64,000 nucleotides of DNA from Reticulitermes speratus (Eukaryota; Arthropoda; Insecta; Blattodea; Rhinotermitidae), in the NCBI GenBank assembly GCA_021186555.1, contig JAJKFL010000026.1, positions 5,969,209-6,033,208 of the forward strand, written 5' to 3'. The position numbers and the translations under genes were made by a program. The stretch's first letter is position 1; each line of letters starts with the position of its first letter. Below, piece by piece: positions 42,653 through 53,141 of this stretch. The notes below the pieces were generated by a model. The model saw only the letters and a program-made list of their open reading frames with translations. It was not told where the DNA came from and did no database searches.

Positions 42653-43708
42653 GTGAGGCACAGAGTCACACACAGAGTCACACATAGAGTCACACACAGT
42701 GTCACACAGAGTCACACACATTGTCACACACAGAGTCACACACATTGTCACACACAGAGTCACACACATTGTCACACACAGAGTCACACACAGTGTTACA
42801 CACAGAGTCACACACAGTGTCACACATAGAGTCACACACATTGTCACACACAGAGTCACACACAGTGTTACACACAGAGTCACACACAGTGTCACACATA
42901 GAGTCACACACAGTGTCACACATAGAGTCACACACAGTGTCACACACAGAGTCACACACAGTGTCACACACAGAGTCACACATAGTGTCATACATAGAGT
43001 CACACACAGAGTCACACACAGTGTCACACACAGAGTCACACACAGTGTCACACATAGAGTCACACACAGTGTTATACATAGTCACACACAGAGTCACACA
43101 CAGTGTCACACACAGAGTCACACATAGAGTCACACAGAGTCACACACAGTGTCACACACAGTCACACACAGAGTCACACACAGTGTCACACACAGTGTCA
43201 CACACAGAGTCACACACAGTGTCACACATAGAGTCACACACAGTGTCACACATAGAGTCACACACAGTGTCACACATAGTCACACACAGAGTCACACACA
43301 GTGTCATACATAGAGTCACACACAGAGTCACACACAGTGTCACACACAGTCACACACAGTGTCACACATAGAGTCACACACAGTGTCACACACAGAATCA
43401 CACACAGTGTCACACATAGAGTCACACACAGAGTCACACACAGTGTCACACATAGAGTCACACACAGTGTCATACATAGAGTCACACACAGAGTCACACA
43501 CAGTGTCACACACAGTCACACACAGTGTCACACATAGAGTCACACACAGTGTCACACACAGAGTCACACACAGAGTCACACACAGTGTCACACACAGAGT
43601 CACACACAGTGTCACACATAGAGTCACACACAGTGTCACACACAGAGTCACACACAGAGTCACACACAGAGTCACACACAGAGTCACACACAGTGTCACA
43701 CATAGAGT
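42653..43708 (+). repeat. 12-bp minisatellite (gtcacacacaga/gtcacacacagt)
   Basis: About 88 units of gtcacacacag followed by a or t, with catag and cattg variants arranged in higher-order blocks (a 48- to 60-bp pattern recurs). 12 is a multiple of 3, so frames stay open on both strands, giving low-complexity readings of up to about 216 codons. It begins 39 bp after the splice donor. Confidence 0.98.
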
Positions 43709-44254
43709 CTTGTTCTTAAAGGGTTAAGGCATGTAGTAATAGAAACGTGTGCAACAAACAAGTATTCTTGATATTCGGCCCGAAAAACGTTGTTTTCATT
43801 TCGTTCTGTTACATGGAACCTATTGACCTTACGTCACAACATTTGCTCTTCTACCTGACATTTCGGAATACAGACAGACTGAATCCAGTGCGGATTTGTC
43901 AGGATTCCACCTTCATACTGACAAAATCAATGTTTTATTAATATTTACTAGCCGACGGTTTTCAATCCATTTGAAATCCCTGGCCATCAATGCTAACACC
44001 AAGCTATTAGGATATTTGAGCCGGCGGGGGCGTACTGAATGACGCAAACGCGTGACGCAAATATTTGGTGTCAGCCGTTCGAATTCAGATATTATATTTG
44101 GTTATTCATATATTATTTATTTCACAGTGTCAGGAGTTCACACTGTATGAAGCATCGAATGGTAAGATCAATGAATTGTGAACTGCAAATTACGTGCCAG
44201 GAAAAGGTAAAGTTAAGAAAGTAAAACTTTCCCTGTCCACTCTCTGAAGACGTA
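43709..44254. other. no recognisable feature
   Basis: Presumed intron; no exon or known repeat seen. Confidence 0.4.
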
Positions 44255-44515
44255 GAGGGGGAGCAGAGGCATAGCTCCAATCATTTTTAACCTCGGCACT
44301 AGATGGAGGTGAGTGGTCAACATCACGCTCCGGTCGCATTAAGCCCCAGGAAAGAGTCCAGGTACCCTTTCGATAGGAGGTTGTGTGGACCGCAGTACCG
44401 GTATGGACAATTTGGAGAAAAAAAATTCTTTTCCTTTCCGGGATTTAAACCGCTGATCTGATCGTCCATTGGGAAGCCTAGTCACTATAGTGACGTTATC
44501 TCAGGCTCCCAAAAG
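44255..44515 (-). mobile_element. SINE-D
   Basis: Contains ctcggcactagatggaggtg, aagccccaggaaagagtcc and aggaggttgtgtggaccgc. The head side on + reads cctttccgggatttaaaccg (complement of a B box). Confidence 0.7.
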
Positions 44516-45218
44516 TTAAAGATAAAGGTAAAAATAGGTAAAGTTGTTTGTGCAAGCCAGAAAAAGATAAAAAATAAAATTATTGTGCCGTTTATTCTTT
44601 ATCTTGGTACAAGATTGAGTTTTCAGCTTCAGACTGAGGCCGCTTTACCCCGTGAAGGGACACTTCTATACACATTGAACAGGAATCTGTGAAAGAAGCA
44701 GTCCATAGACTAAGTCGAGATATTGCCCTCTTATTCGCATGGAAGGAATGAGGAAGACCACGGAATACCTCCATATGGATAGTCAGCATCCCAGTCGAGC
44801 CTCAAACCCGGCACCTCTCGAGTACAGTTTGCAACCATTGCTGGAATTACTCGGTTATTGCATTTGTGTATATGTAGTTAAGTGTTTTTGTGTATCAGAA
44901 AGAACGAAGAAAATAAAATATCCCCCTCATTTCTTGGAACACGACCTTCAAGGCTGTAGGAATGACGTCTGTCTTAAAGTATAACGCAGGAAGGCGTCGA
45001 AGCTTCAAATGGAAAATTTTCCGAGACATAAGAGTGCGGAGATCGGATTCAGATGTCAGCACCAAGCTGATATGAATATTTATATCAAGGACTTACCACC
45101 TACAGAGTTGGACCTCAAAATTTACCCAACATTATACCTTAAACTTCTAGGAATGTTACAGTAGCTATTTTGTTTAAAAAGTTTACGTATCTGATGACGG
45201 GTCAAATGCACTCTAAAT
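44516..45218. other. unannotated, possible old tRNA-like repeat
   Basis: At about 44790 the + strand reads gagcctcaaacccggcac, complement of a B-box-like sequence, after a SINE-like stretch (ccgctttaccccgtgaa). Too diverged to assign. Confidence 0.3.
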
Positions 45219-45728
45219 CAGTGGTATTTAACCTGGGGCACGCGTAAACCCGGGGGTACGCGAAGACATCTTAAGGGGTACGTAAAATTTAAAAAATATA
45301 TATATTATTTCATGATAAACACTGAATAATCAGGGCCGGATTTAGGGTTAGCCCCAAGAGACCCGGACGTAAGGACATGCGATTTGGGAGCGCCATCTCT
45401 CTCTCTTTCCTTTATGCGATTCTTATCTGGACGGCTAGTTACATTTTATTCCACATAGTGCATATAATTTTGCTTTGCTAAAATACCGTTGTTCCTTTAT
45501 TAATGTTTATATGATAGGCAATAATATATTTGTTATTTAATAGCTCGACTCTCCTTTTTTCATTTAAAACTTACTATTTAACATTATTTTGGATGTAATT
45601 TATTTAACTTATTTTAGATGTAGATTATAGACTATGTATAACTTGAATTATGCACCAACAACTTTGGGGGTACAAAGTTGAAGAGAATTATGTGGGGGTA
45701 AGCGAACAAAAAGGGTTGAATACCGCTG
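45219..45728. mobile_element. hAT-like element with a second hAT-like element inside
   Basis: Outer ends cagtggtatttaacctgggg and the complement of gggttgaataccgctg are inverted. 'gtacgcg' and 'ggggtac' phrases lie inside each end. At about 45331 the sequence cagggccggatttagggtta starts what looks like another hAT-type non-autonomous element. Its right end is not fixed. Confidence 0.55.
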
Positions 45729-46049
45729 TGATAGATCATGATAATCTTTCTTCTCACACATACTTTTCGGAAAAGTGGTTCATTTTAATCTAAAAACAAT
45801 ATTAGTTCTGGGAAAGCCACCTTGCTTGCCTGATTTAGCCCCGTGTGACAAAGCAGTCTAACTAAATCTAATGTTTTACCTCAAAATGTGTCATTTTGAT
45901 TTATTTGAGAGAATTCAGAATAATTTGAGGAGAGTACTGGAATTAATTTTTGATCCATTGTTTACAGTTAGTGTTTATATAAAACTGGCAATGCCGTAAT
46001 GTGTTCACAAAGTCAGAAAGGGGCCGCATTCAATAAAATCCAGGCCCCG
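45729..46049. other. no recognisable feature
   Basis: AT-rich sequence; nothing supported. Confidence 0.4.
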
Positions 46050-46310
46050 TACCGATTTCTTGAAGATCCCTTTTAGTATTATTCTGACATCTGCGTCTAG
46101 GTCTTCTAAGTGGTTTCTTTCCCTCAGGGTTCCCACCATAACCCTGTCTGCACTTCTCACAATACGTGCTACATGTCCCGTCAATCTCATTTATATTGGT
46201 TTGATTACCGAATAATATTTTATGGGGAGCAGAGCTCACGAGGCTTCTCATTATGCAGTCTTCTCCATTCCCCTGTTACGTCATCATTCTTAGGGCCAAG
46301 TACCTTCCTC
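46050..46310 (-). mobile_element. LINE 3' fragment
   Basis: Minus strand of the same family as 33122-33660: the complement of tcttgaagatcccttttag, ccctcagggttcccaccata and cttctccattcccctgttac. Diverged and frameshifted; no tail or TSD found. Confidence 0.75.
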
Positions 46311-46612
46311 AAACCGAGGTACCAAATTAACCTTTAAACATAATTCGTGTTAATTTTGGTCTTCAATTTTTTTATAGCTATTCTTGGGAAAATTTTACAT
46401 GCATAATCACAATTTGCCTTATGTTCTTTACATATATTTTACTTTGTTATGCTTCTTTTTCTTCTTCTGAACTCGAACAGTACAAAATAATGAGTAAACA
46501 CAACTGTCTTTATCTTATATACATTGTATATACCGTGCAACATTATGATAATATAGTACTTACATAACCAACATTTATTTCACAGAAATATAACTAATTT
46601 AGTTTTTCACAT

Positions 46613-46656
46613 AACCCTACATATGTTTCGGTCCAAAATGGGCCATCATCAGGGTT
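46613..46656 (-). ncRNA. hammerhead-like motif
   Basis: Minus strand: CTGATGAT, stem II GGCCC/GGACC with one mismatch, GAAAC-ATAT-GTA. Stem I is one base shorter than in its partner. Confidence 0.5.
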
Positions 46657-47150
46657 GCTGGTTTTTAAGCTTCCACTTATTCACTTCGTTTGGTGTTGTT
46701 TAAAAACATGTAATGTGAGTTTTTGTTGGTATCATGTTTAGAACACTGAAACACTATGCACTATACTTATTTGTTGACGTTGTGGTAGGTTGTCGTATCG
46801 TAGGGAGTAAGCAGCTGCCGGGAGGTTGACCGTAGATGGAGTCGAACTAGGAACCTGTTGTAGTGCCGCGTTCTGACGTAAGTGTTGTTCCCTGCGATTT
46901 TGTAGTATTGTTTAGTCCTTGTCATTGCTGGTTGGGTGGGATATCTAGCGTCCTTGTATTTGCGTTTGGTCCGTCGGCCATCTTGGTCACTGCCATCTAG
47001 ATGTTGTTTGGCAGCGTGTATCTGTTATGTGATCCGTCTGTCTTTGCCTCCTGTTGGAGGGGTGGAACTGCCTCCTTATTCAACATTGTGATTAATACTT
47101 TTGTTTGTCGGACCCAAAGGAAGTGCATAAGTGAAAGCTTAAAAACCAGC

Positions 47151-47195
47151 AACCCCTGATGATGGCCCATTTTGGACCGAAACATATGTAGGGTT
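47151..47195 (+). ncRNA. hammerhead-like motif
   Basis: Stem I AACCC/GGGTT, CTGATGAT, stem II GGCCC/GGACC with one mismatch, GAAAC-ATAT-GTA. Confidence 0.6.
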
Positions 47196-47487
47196 ATGTG
47201 AAAAACTAAATCAGTTATATTTCTGTGCAATAAATGTTGGTTATGTAAGTACAATACAACTATCTTTATCTTAGTTATGTAGAAGGAAGTAATAAATGAA
47301 CCACACGAAGCAGAGAGATTGCAAATGTTTTGCCGTGGGCGGTCGCTGTTCATCAAATATGCTCAGGTAAATGTTTGAGCAGGAAACCTGAACTAGAACC
47401 TAGAATTCGTTTGGCCTCAGCATCGAATTTCACTCACGATTCTAGCAATAATAATCTCTGCGTTAAAGTGGTTATATATAGACCTAC

Positions 47488-47790
47488 TAGCATGCAGCAT
47501 AGTCCTTCCTGAGAAGCTGATAATTGCTCAGCTTATCTATAATATAAATATCGCGCTATTTATGAAAATATTAAGTTTCACTGTCATGTCCACAAGGGCC
47601 CATCATCAAACTCGTCGTGAGTCAGATGAATCCAATCAATATTGTCACACGCTTCTTCGTTAAGATAATCTTATTATCCTCCCATCTACGTCTAGGTCTG
47701 CTCAAAGGCCTCTTCTCTTCAAACTTGCAGACTAAAATATGTTATTTACTTCTCAATAATTTCAACTCATACTACATGTCCTGTCCATCT
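47488..47790 (-). mobile_element. old LINE 3' fragment
   Basis: Diverged match to the family 3' UTR and ORF end (catagtccttcctgagaagc, tattatcctcccatctacgt, then actacatgtcctgtccatct) in the same order. Confidence 0.65.
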
Positions 47791-48061
47791 ATCATTTACA
47801 AAACACTGAAAAAATATACTAATATTATTTGTCAGCGTCTTATATTCTAGGTGAAAAATTAATTTCTAAATCATAAATTTATTTAGTTTAGATTTCACGT
47901 AAAGTTAAAACAATGTTTTTAGTGGCCAGGTATGATCTACATGGGAAAGGGTCCACCATCTGCGGCTAACCCCTCGCGGGTCAAACCCCTTCCAAAACAC
48001 CCTTACATTTCTTTTACAGCCCCAAAATTAACATACGCTGCCTGACTAGCTAAAGTTCTTC
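47791..48061. other. no recognisable feature
   Basis: AT-rich sequence; nothing supported. Confidence 0.35.
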
Positions 48062-48785
48062 CCTAACTAACTCACTGGAGCAGAGTCCTTCTTAAGAAGC
48101 TAATCATATTTTCTCAGCTAGACAAGAAATTTCCCGCATCTTTTGAAAAACAAATTTTCATTATCATTTTCACAAGAACACGCCACTTGTCCCTATCCTC
48201 TGCCATATCAGTCTATTCCGAGACTCCATTCTATTTCTTGAAAACAAATTTTAATATTTTCCTCCCATCTATAACTAGGTATTCCAAGTGCTCTCTCTTT
48301 CCCTCAGATTTCCCCACCAAAATTCTGTATGCATCTCTCCTCTCCCCTATACTTGCAGCTTGCCACACCTGTCTCATTCTTCTTGATTTGATCAGCCTAA
48401 TAGTATTTGGCGGCCGATCCCAGGGGCCGCGCGGTCTAAGGCGTGGGTCTGCGGCCGCTCGCTTGCTGGGATTGTGGGTTCGAATCCCGCCGGGTCATGG
48501 ATGTCTGTCTGTTGTGAGTGTTGTGTGTTGTCAGGTAGAGGTCTCTGCGACGGGCTGATCACTCGTCCAGAGGAGTCCTACCGACTGTGGTGTGCCTAAA
48601 TGAGTATGATCGTGAAGTGTCGAAAAATGAGGAGGCCTAGGCCCCCAAGGGGCTGTCGAGCCATTGAAAAAAAAAAAGAATTTGGCGAGGTGTAGATACA
48701 AAACTCCTCGCTATGCAGTCTTCTCCACTCCCCTGTTACCTCGTCCCTCTTAGGCCCAAATATCCTTCTAGGCAACATATCCTAT
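48062..48785 (-). mobile_element. LINE 3' fragment split by SINE-A
   Basis: 3' UTR (agagtccttcttaagaagct) and ORF-end phrases (cctcccatctataactaggt; attcttcttgatttgatcag) run to 48412. They resume at 48688 with gaggtgtagatacaaaactc and ctccactcccctgttacctc. A SINE-A with 8-bp TSD lies between. Confidence 0.85.
48413..48679 (+). mobile_element. SINE-A, full length, 8-bp TSD
   Basis: Head gccgatcccaggggccgcgc, B box gtgggttcgaatcccgcc, body gtcaggtagaggtctctgcg, 3' end ctgtcgagccattg plus A-run. TSD ATTTGGCG at 48405-48412 and 48680-48687. It is the best reference copy of SINE-A in the window. Confidence 0.95.
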
Positions 48786-49342
48786 AGCCAAAGTTCTCGT
48801 TATGAAAAAAATGTATACAAAACCCAAATTTAAAAAAAAAATTTCCAGCTACGAATCCTACTAGGTTTCAGCAATGTCTGCTTTATGCCTCGTTTTATAA
48901 TACATCAAAATATGGGCATATTTACACTAACGTGCGCTGTGCTTTCCTCCGTCAACGATTGGTTGCACAGTCGGGCGTGCGCTGAAGAACAAATAACTTC
49001 CGGCCCGAAGTAAAGTGAGACATGTCGTGTGAATGAAGATGTCGGGCCAAATATAATAAGGTACGGGATGCAGTAAATGTGACTGTAATGGAAGAAGAGC
49101 AATATTGCTTGTACTTGAGTCAAAGTGCTCTGTGTGTGAGAGCTCTTCCTAAGTTCAATGTTAGTTCACACATAATGGGAAACTAAAAGTGTTGACACAT
49201 TAACAGAATGAGTAACTCAATATCTCGTATCCTTCACCAAATAATATTAGAGCGATTACGTCAGATAAGATGAGATTGGAGTGAAATTGACCACACTTCG
49301 AATAGGTAAGGTAAATGTTATAAATAAACTATCATAAAACTC
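48786..49342. other. no recognisable feature
   Basis: Nothing supported apart from short A-runs. Confidence 0.4.
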
Positions 49343-49400
49343 GCAGGGAAGAGAACACTTGGAAGATCTAGTTGTAGATGGAAGGACAACATCTTAAAGG
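49343..49400 (+). mobile_element. short LINE ORF fragment
   Basis: agagaacacttggaagatct and tagatggaaggacaacatct match the stretch that encodes [18 protein letters not shown] in better copies. Confidence 0.55.
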
Positions 49401-49507
49401 CAAGGTGTGTGGGTGTGTGAGTGAGTGGTTGTGTGTTTTAATGGGTGTGTACTTCTTTTGAGTACTTTTACATAGTTTATTCCCTGCATTGTGGCAAAGT
49501 AAATAAC

Positions 49508-49710
49508 TTATATAATACCAACAAATGCACAATTATATAATTTATGAGTACTGTCTTTTAAATAGATCCTACATATTTCGGGTTTATTATTTTATAGAAA
49601 TGTTGGCGTCAGCTCCCTGAAGATTGCCAGATAATAACGCCGAAACATGTAGGAGCTATGTAGAAGATAACACGAATAAATTATAGTAATGTGTGATTGT
49701 TGGTATTACA
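49508..49710. mobile_element. inverted-repeat element with ribozyme-like motif
   Basis: Imperfect arms from taataccaacaaatgcacaa to its complement gtgtgattgttggtatta. The left arm retains only the GAAAT-ATGTAGGAT part of the motif; the right arm has the complete one. Confidence 0.65.
49611..49657 (+). ncRNA. hammerhead-like motif, weak stem II
   Basis: Stem I AGCTCC/GGAGCT (6 bp, the longest in the set), CTGAAGAT, poorly paired stem II, GAAAC-AT-GTA. Confidence 0.5.
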
Positions 49711-49785
49711 TACGTTTCTTCCTTATGAGTTGTTCGTAATGTGGATTGGTGTGGGCTTTTACGAAAATAGCCGTAAAGGTTCGGA

Positions 49786-49866
49786 TTCCATAAAGCAGGG
49801 AGAATTTTCTTCATTATGGCTGATTGTTAGCTCACAAGAAGGGCTGTACGATGTGGAGTTAGTTGG
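49786..49866 (+). mobile_element. LINE 3' UTR fragment
   Basis: ttccataaagcagggagaat ... agctcacaagaagggctgta ... tggagttagttgg parallels the 3' UTR and start of the (gtta)n tail of the copy at 41980-42316. Confidence 0.6.
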
Positions 49867-50129
49867 AGATGGTCTGGAAACTGTCATAAGGCAAAATGTC
49901 AGGCTCATTCGTAAGGCTTAGAGCCACTTTTACGGCAGCAGGAGTCGCCACCATCTGTGGTGATACTGACTACAGTACTGTACTGAAGCTAGTGGAATGA
50001 AAAATATACTTTATGTGTTGAACAAAGGGCGAACGTAAGAAAACCTCGAAGGGTTTATTTCTATGTAATGGGATAAAATGTAGCTAAGAGAAGGACCGTT
50101 TAAATTTCAACGGAAACACCGCTTATAGA

Positions 50130-51060
50130 TAGATGGATTAAATATATCAAGGCATTGTCAAAATTAAGGTCATCTGTCAAATAGTAACGGCCCCTTACAG
50201 GTGAAAGTATGTACATGTCTAGGCTGTCTAAAAATTAGCGCCATCTATCATACAGTGAATCTTTTGTAAGTAAAAGTATGTACATATCAAGGCCGTCTAA
50301 AAATTAACGCCATCTATCATACAGTGAATCTTTTGTAAGTAAAAGTATGTACATATCAAGGCCGTCTAAAAATTAACGCCATCTATCATACAGTGAATCT
50401 TTTGTAAGTAAAAGTATGTACATATCAAGGCCGTCTAAAAATTAACGCCATCTATCATACAGTGAATCTTTTGTAAGTAAAAGTATGTACATATCAAGGC
50501 CGTCTAAAAATTAACGCCATCTATCATACAGTGAATCTTTTGTAAGTAAAAGTATGTACATATCAAGGCCGTCTAAAAATTAACGCCATCTATCATACAG
50601 TGAATCTTTTGTAAGTAAAAGTATGTACATATCAAGGCCGTCTAAAAATTAACGCCATCTATCATACAGTGAATCTTTTGTAAGTAAAAGTATGTACATA
50701 TCAAGGCCGTCTAAAAATTAACGCCATCTATCATACAGTGAATCTTTTGTAAGTAAAAGTATGTACATATCAAGGCCGTCTAAAAATTAACGCCATCTAT
50801 CATACAGTGAATCTTTTGTAAGTAAAAGTATGTACATATCAAGGCCGTCTAAAAATTAACGCCATCTATCATACAGTGAATCTTTTGTAAGTAAAAGTAT
50901 GTACATATCAAGGCCGTCTAAAAATTAACGCCATCTATCATACAGTGAATCTTTTGTAAGTGAAAGTATGTACATGTCTAGGCTGTCTAAAAATTAACGC
51001 CATCTATCATACAGTGAAACTTTTGTAGGTAAAAGTATGTACATGTCTAGGACGTCTGAC
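50130..51060 (+). repeat. 69-bp satellite array, about 13 copies
   Basis: Units contain gtctaaaaattaacgccatc, catacagtgaatcttttgta and agtatgtacatatcaaggcc. About ten central units look identical by eye, while one or two at each edge are diverged (gtctaggctgtc, ggcccctt). Confidence 0.97.
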
Positions 51061-51246
51061 AATGGGCGCTACCTCTCATGAGTGTCTGTGTAGTCAAAAT
51101 TGCACATATGTCTACTTACTTTAAAATTCAAAACTCTATTTATGTAATTTTAAATGTCGCATAACCATGCATTGAGCAATAAGTTATGACATTCAAACCA
51201 ACAAATGCACGTAAGTGTATTAAAGTATATTACACACACTGTATAC

Positions 51247-51285
51247 CGCCATGTTTCGGCCACTCATGTGGCCATCTTCAGGGAG
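51247..51285 (-). ncRNA. hammerhead-like motif, no GTA
   Basis: Minus strand: CTGAAGAT, perfect stem II GGCCAC/GTGGCC with a 4-nt loop, GAAACATGGC. The triplet is altered. Confidence 0.45.
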
Positions 51286-51477
51286 AAGCGTTACAAAGAA
51301 TACATACATCGAAATATTACAGAATTTAATGAAAAAAAAATGCATAGATAAGAAATATTACATTTTAAAAATATATGGTACATTTATATATAGTTTTTAA
51401 AATATAATATGTTACATCTCTTCATTAGTTCCATTAAGTTCTGTAATATTTCGATGTGAATGTATTCTTCGTAACGC

Positions 51478-51522
51478 ACCTCCCTGAAGATGGCCATATG
51501 AGTGTCCGAAACACGTAGCACG
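51478..51522 (+). ncRNA. hammerhead-like motif
   Basis: CTGAAGAT, stem II paired at its base with one mismatch, GAAAC-AC-GTA. Stem I is poorly paired. Confidence 0.45.
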
Positions 51523-51580
51523 TAAACAGTGTGTATAATACACTTTCATACACTTATATACGTTTGTTGGTTTTAATATC

Positions 51581-52189
51581 ATACATTATTTATTTATTTG
51601 TTTGCTTCATGTATTTTTTTAGAATCAACAGCGATTATTTCAATTAAACAGCATTAAACGATAAGTTTTGGTAATTAATATTATGTATTATCTTAAACAA
51701 AATAATAATTTTTAAATAATATTAAATGAACTTCATGGTTCGTAGGTTTAACCGGTTTTAACGACTTGCTGTGGCATTGCTCTGTAAAGGATGCACATCA
51801 CGACACGTAGACACGCCGATCGATATCACTGTATCGACATAGATTCGAACCCACTGCGTCAGCATGCGCGTGGGCTGACACCGTTATTGGTATGAGGCGG
51901 CTTGTAACGCCCTTGTATTCTGTATCTCTCTGCCATTTTACACACGTGGTCTAAACTGGATTTAAGTGGCTCAAAGGGGGCGAATTCTTGTGAACATAGT
52001 AATAAATTGTTAGTTGCCATACAGGTGGGGACATTACTTGACCAGCTGAAGGACTACCAGCTTTGCAAAAAAAGAAATGTTCCCGCACCCCCCTCAAAAA
52101 TAAACTAGAGAGTCTTTTAGAATAGGATTTTTTAATCATGTTCACGTGTAAAATTAACTGTTTCAGTCCACGTGTTACGTTGCAAATAG
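51581..52189. other. no recognisable feature
   Basis: AT-rich sequence; nothing supported. Confidence 0.4.
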
Positions 52190-52345
52190 CTAATATAGGG
52201 CCTGCAGCAGTCTCAATAACTCGCTCAATGGTGTCCCAACGTTTTTGGCAAAGAGCCACAACAGTTTTTGTGGGCTCGTTCGCGGGTCGCACGTGTAAAA
52301 AAAATCACAAAAAAAAAAGTGGTACACCTAAGTGCCTAAATTTGT
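52190..52345 (+). mobile_element. hAT-like fragment
   Basis: tgtcccaacgtttttggcaa, ttcgcgggtcgcacgtgt and gtggtacacctaagtgcct resemble the fragment at 16855-16965. No second end found. Confidence 0.4.
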
Positions 52346-52355
52346 AATTTTTATA

Positions 52356-52744
52356 CAGGGTTATTCAAAATGATTGTCGGGGTTTTAATAACTGGCCACC
52401 TCGTTCTCCAGATGCAACCCCATGTCATTTCTTTGTATGGGGTTACGTCAAGGATCAGGTTTATGTTCCTCCTCTTCCCGCAAGTATCCCGGAACTGAAG
52501 GTACGAATCAGAACCGCCATTGAAACCATCACCGCTGACATGCTAGAAAAAGTTTGGAACGAACTCGATTATCGTGTTGATGTTTGTAGAATCACAAAGG
52601 GTGCACATATAGAGCACCTGTAAGGTATGTCACAAAAACTTGGAGTGTTGTTCTATTAAATAAAAAAAAAACATATACTGCTATCTGAAGTGTATTGTGT
52701 ATGACAAGTTGTTAAAACCCCGACAGTCATTTTGAATAACCCTG
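52356..52744 (+). mobile_element. internally deleted mariner-type transposon
   Basis: Terminal inverted repeats of about 33 bp start CAGGGTTATTCAAAATGA (one mismatch between the ends, in gattgtcgg/gactgtcgg), with TA at 52354-52355 and 52745-52746. It contains only the C-terminal part of the transposase gene. Confidence 0.95.
52390..52623 (+). pseudogene. mariner transposase C-terminal remnant
   Basis: An uninterrupted 77-codon reading to a TAA begins NWPPRSPDATPCHFFVWGYV and ends with VCRITKGAHIEHL. The SPD..PC.FF.WGY block is the region around the third catalytic acidic residue in IS630/Tc1/mariner transposases. Where family members usually have Asp (PCD), this copy has His. The two upstream catalytic Asp residues and the DNA-binding domain are deleted. 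The 40-residue tail at 16041-16163 has the same layout (ADML..W.ELEYR.DV.R.TKGAHIE). Confidence 0.9.
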
Positions 52745-52746
52745 TA

Positions 52747-53130
52747 TTTCGCAACTTTGTTCTCCAGACGTATAACACAACCTGGCGGGCCGAGAGTTCG
52801 TGACTTCAGACCCGTGATTTTATTATAATAGAGTGAAATATGCCGGCAAATATAAATCCTTAGTAACATGGACACGTTTCTTTGGACGGTGAAAATACGG
52901 CACTACACTAAAGCTACCATAATCACTGTCGCTATCCACTTGTCGATTCTGGAGTTAAACTCTGACTCAGGACGCCATGTATCTTGTCATTTCGTAATTT
53001 CTATAAAGACGATGTCAGGATCTCAGACACATATGGTGTACATAACATCTGACTGTTGAAAGATGAACTGCAGTGATCTGGAAGGAAGCGACAGTGGCCT
53101 AATTGAGGCACTACCACTAATTTGAAGTAT
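52747..53130. other. no recognisable feature
   Basis: No gene or repeat supported. Confidence 0.4.
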
Positions 53131-53141
53131 AACACTTAAAG

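Larger units (their letters stand above)
46556..47252. mobile_element. inverted-repeat element with facing ribozyme-like motifs
   Basis: Arms 46556-46684 and 47119-47252 are inverted (ttacataaccaacatttatt against its complement; tttttaagctt next to the motif). Facing motifs on opposite strands enclose a 430-bp non-repetitive core (46690-47118) with no recognised coding potential. Confidence 0.85.
51180..51580. mobile_element. inverted-repeat element, nearly a full palindrome
   Basis: Sequence from accaacaaatgcacgtaagt to its complement near 51570 is almost entirely inverted (aatacatacatcgaaatatt against its complement inside). Facing hammerhead-like motifs are present. Confidence 0.8.

Noticed and set aside
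42629-43727. Long open frames (up to about 216 codons) on both strands
   Set aside because: They are translations of a 12-bp repeat; a unit length divisible by three keeps every stop-free frame open.
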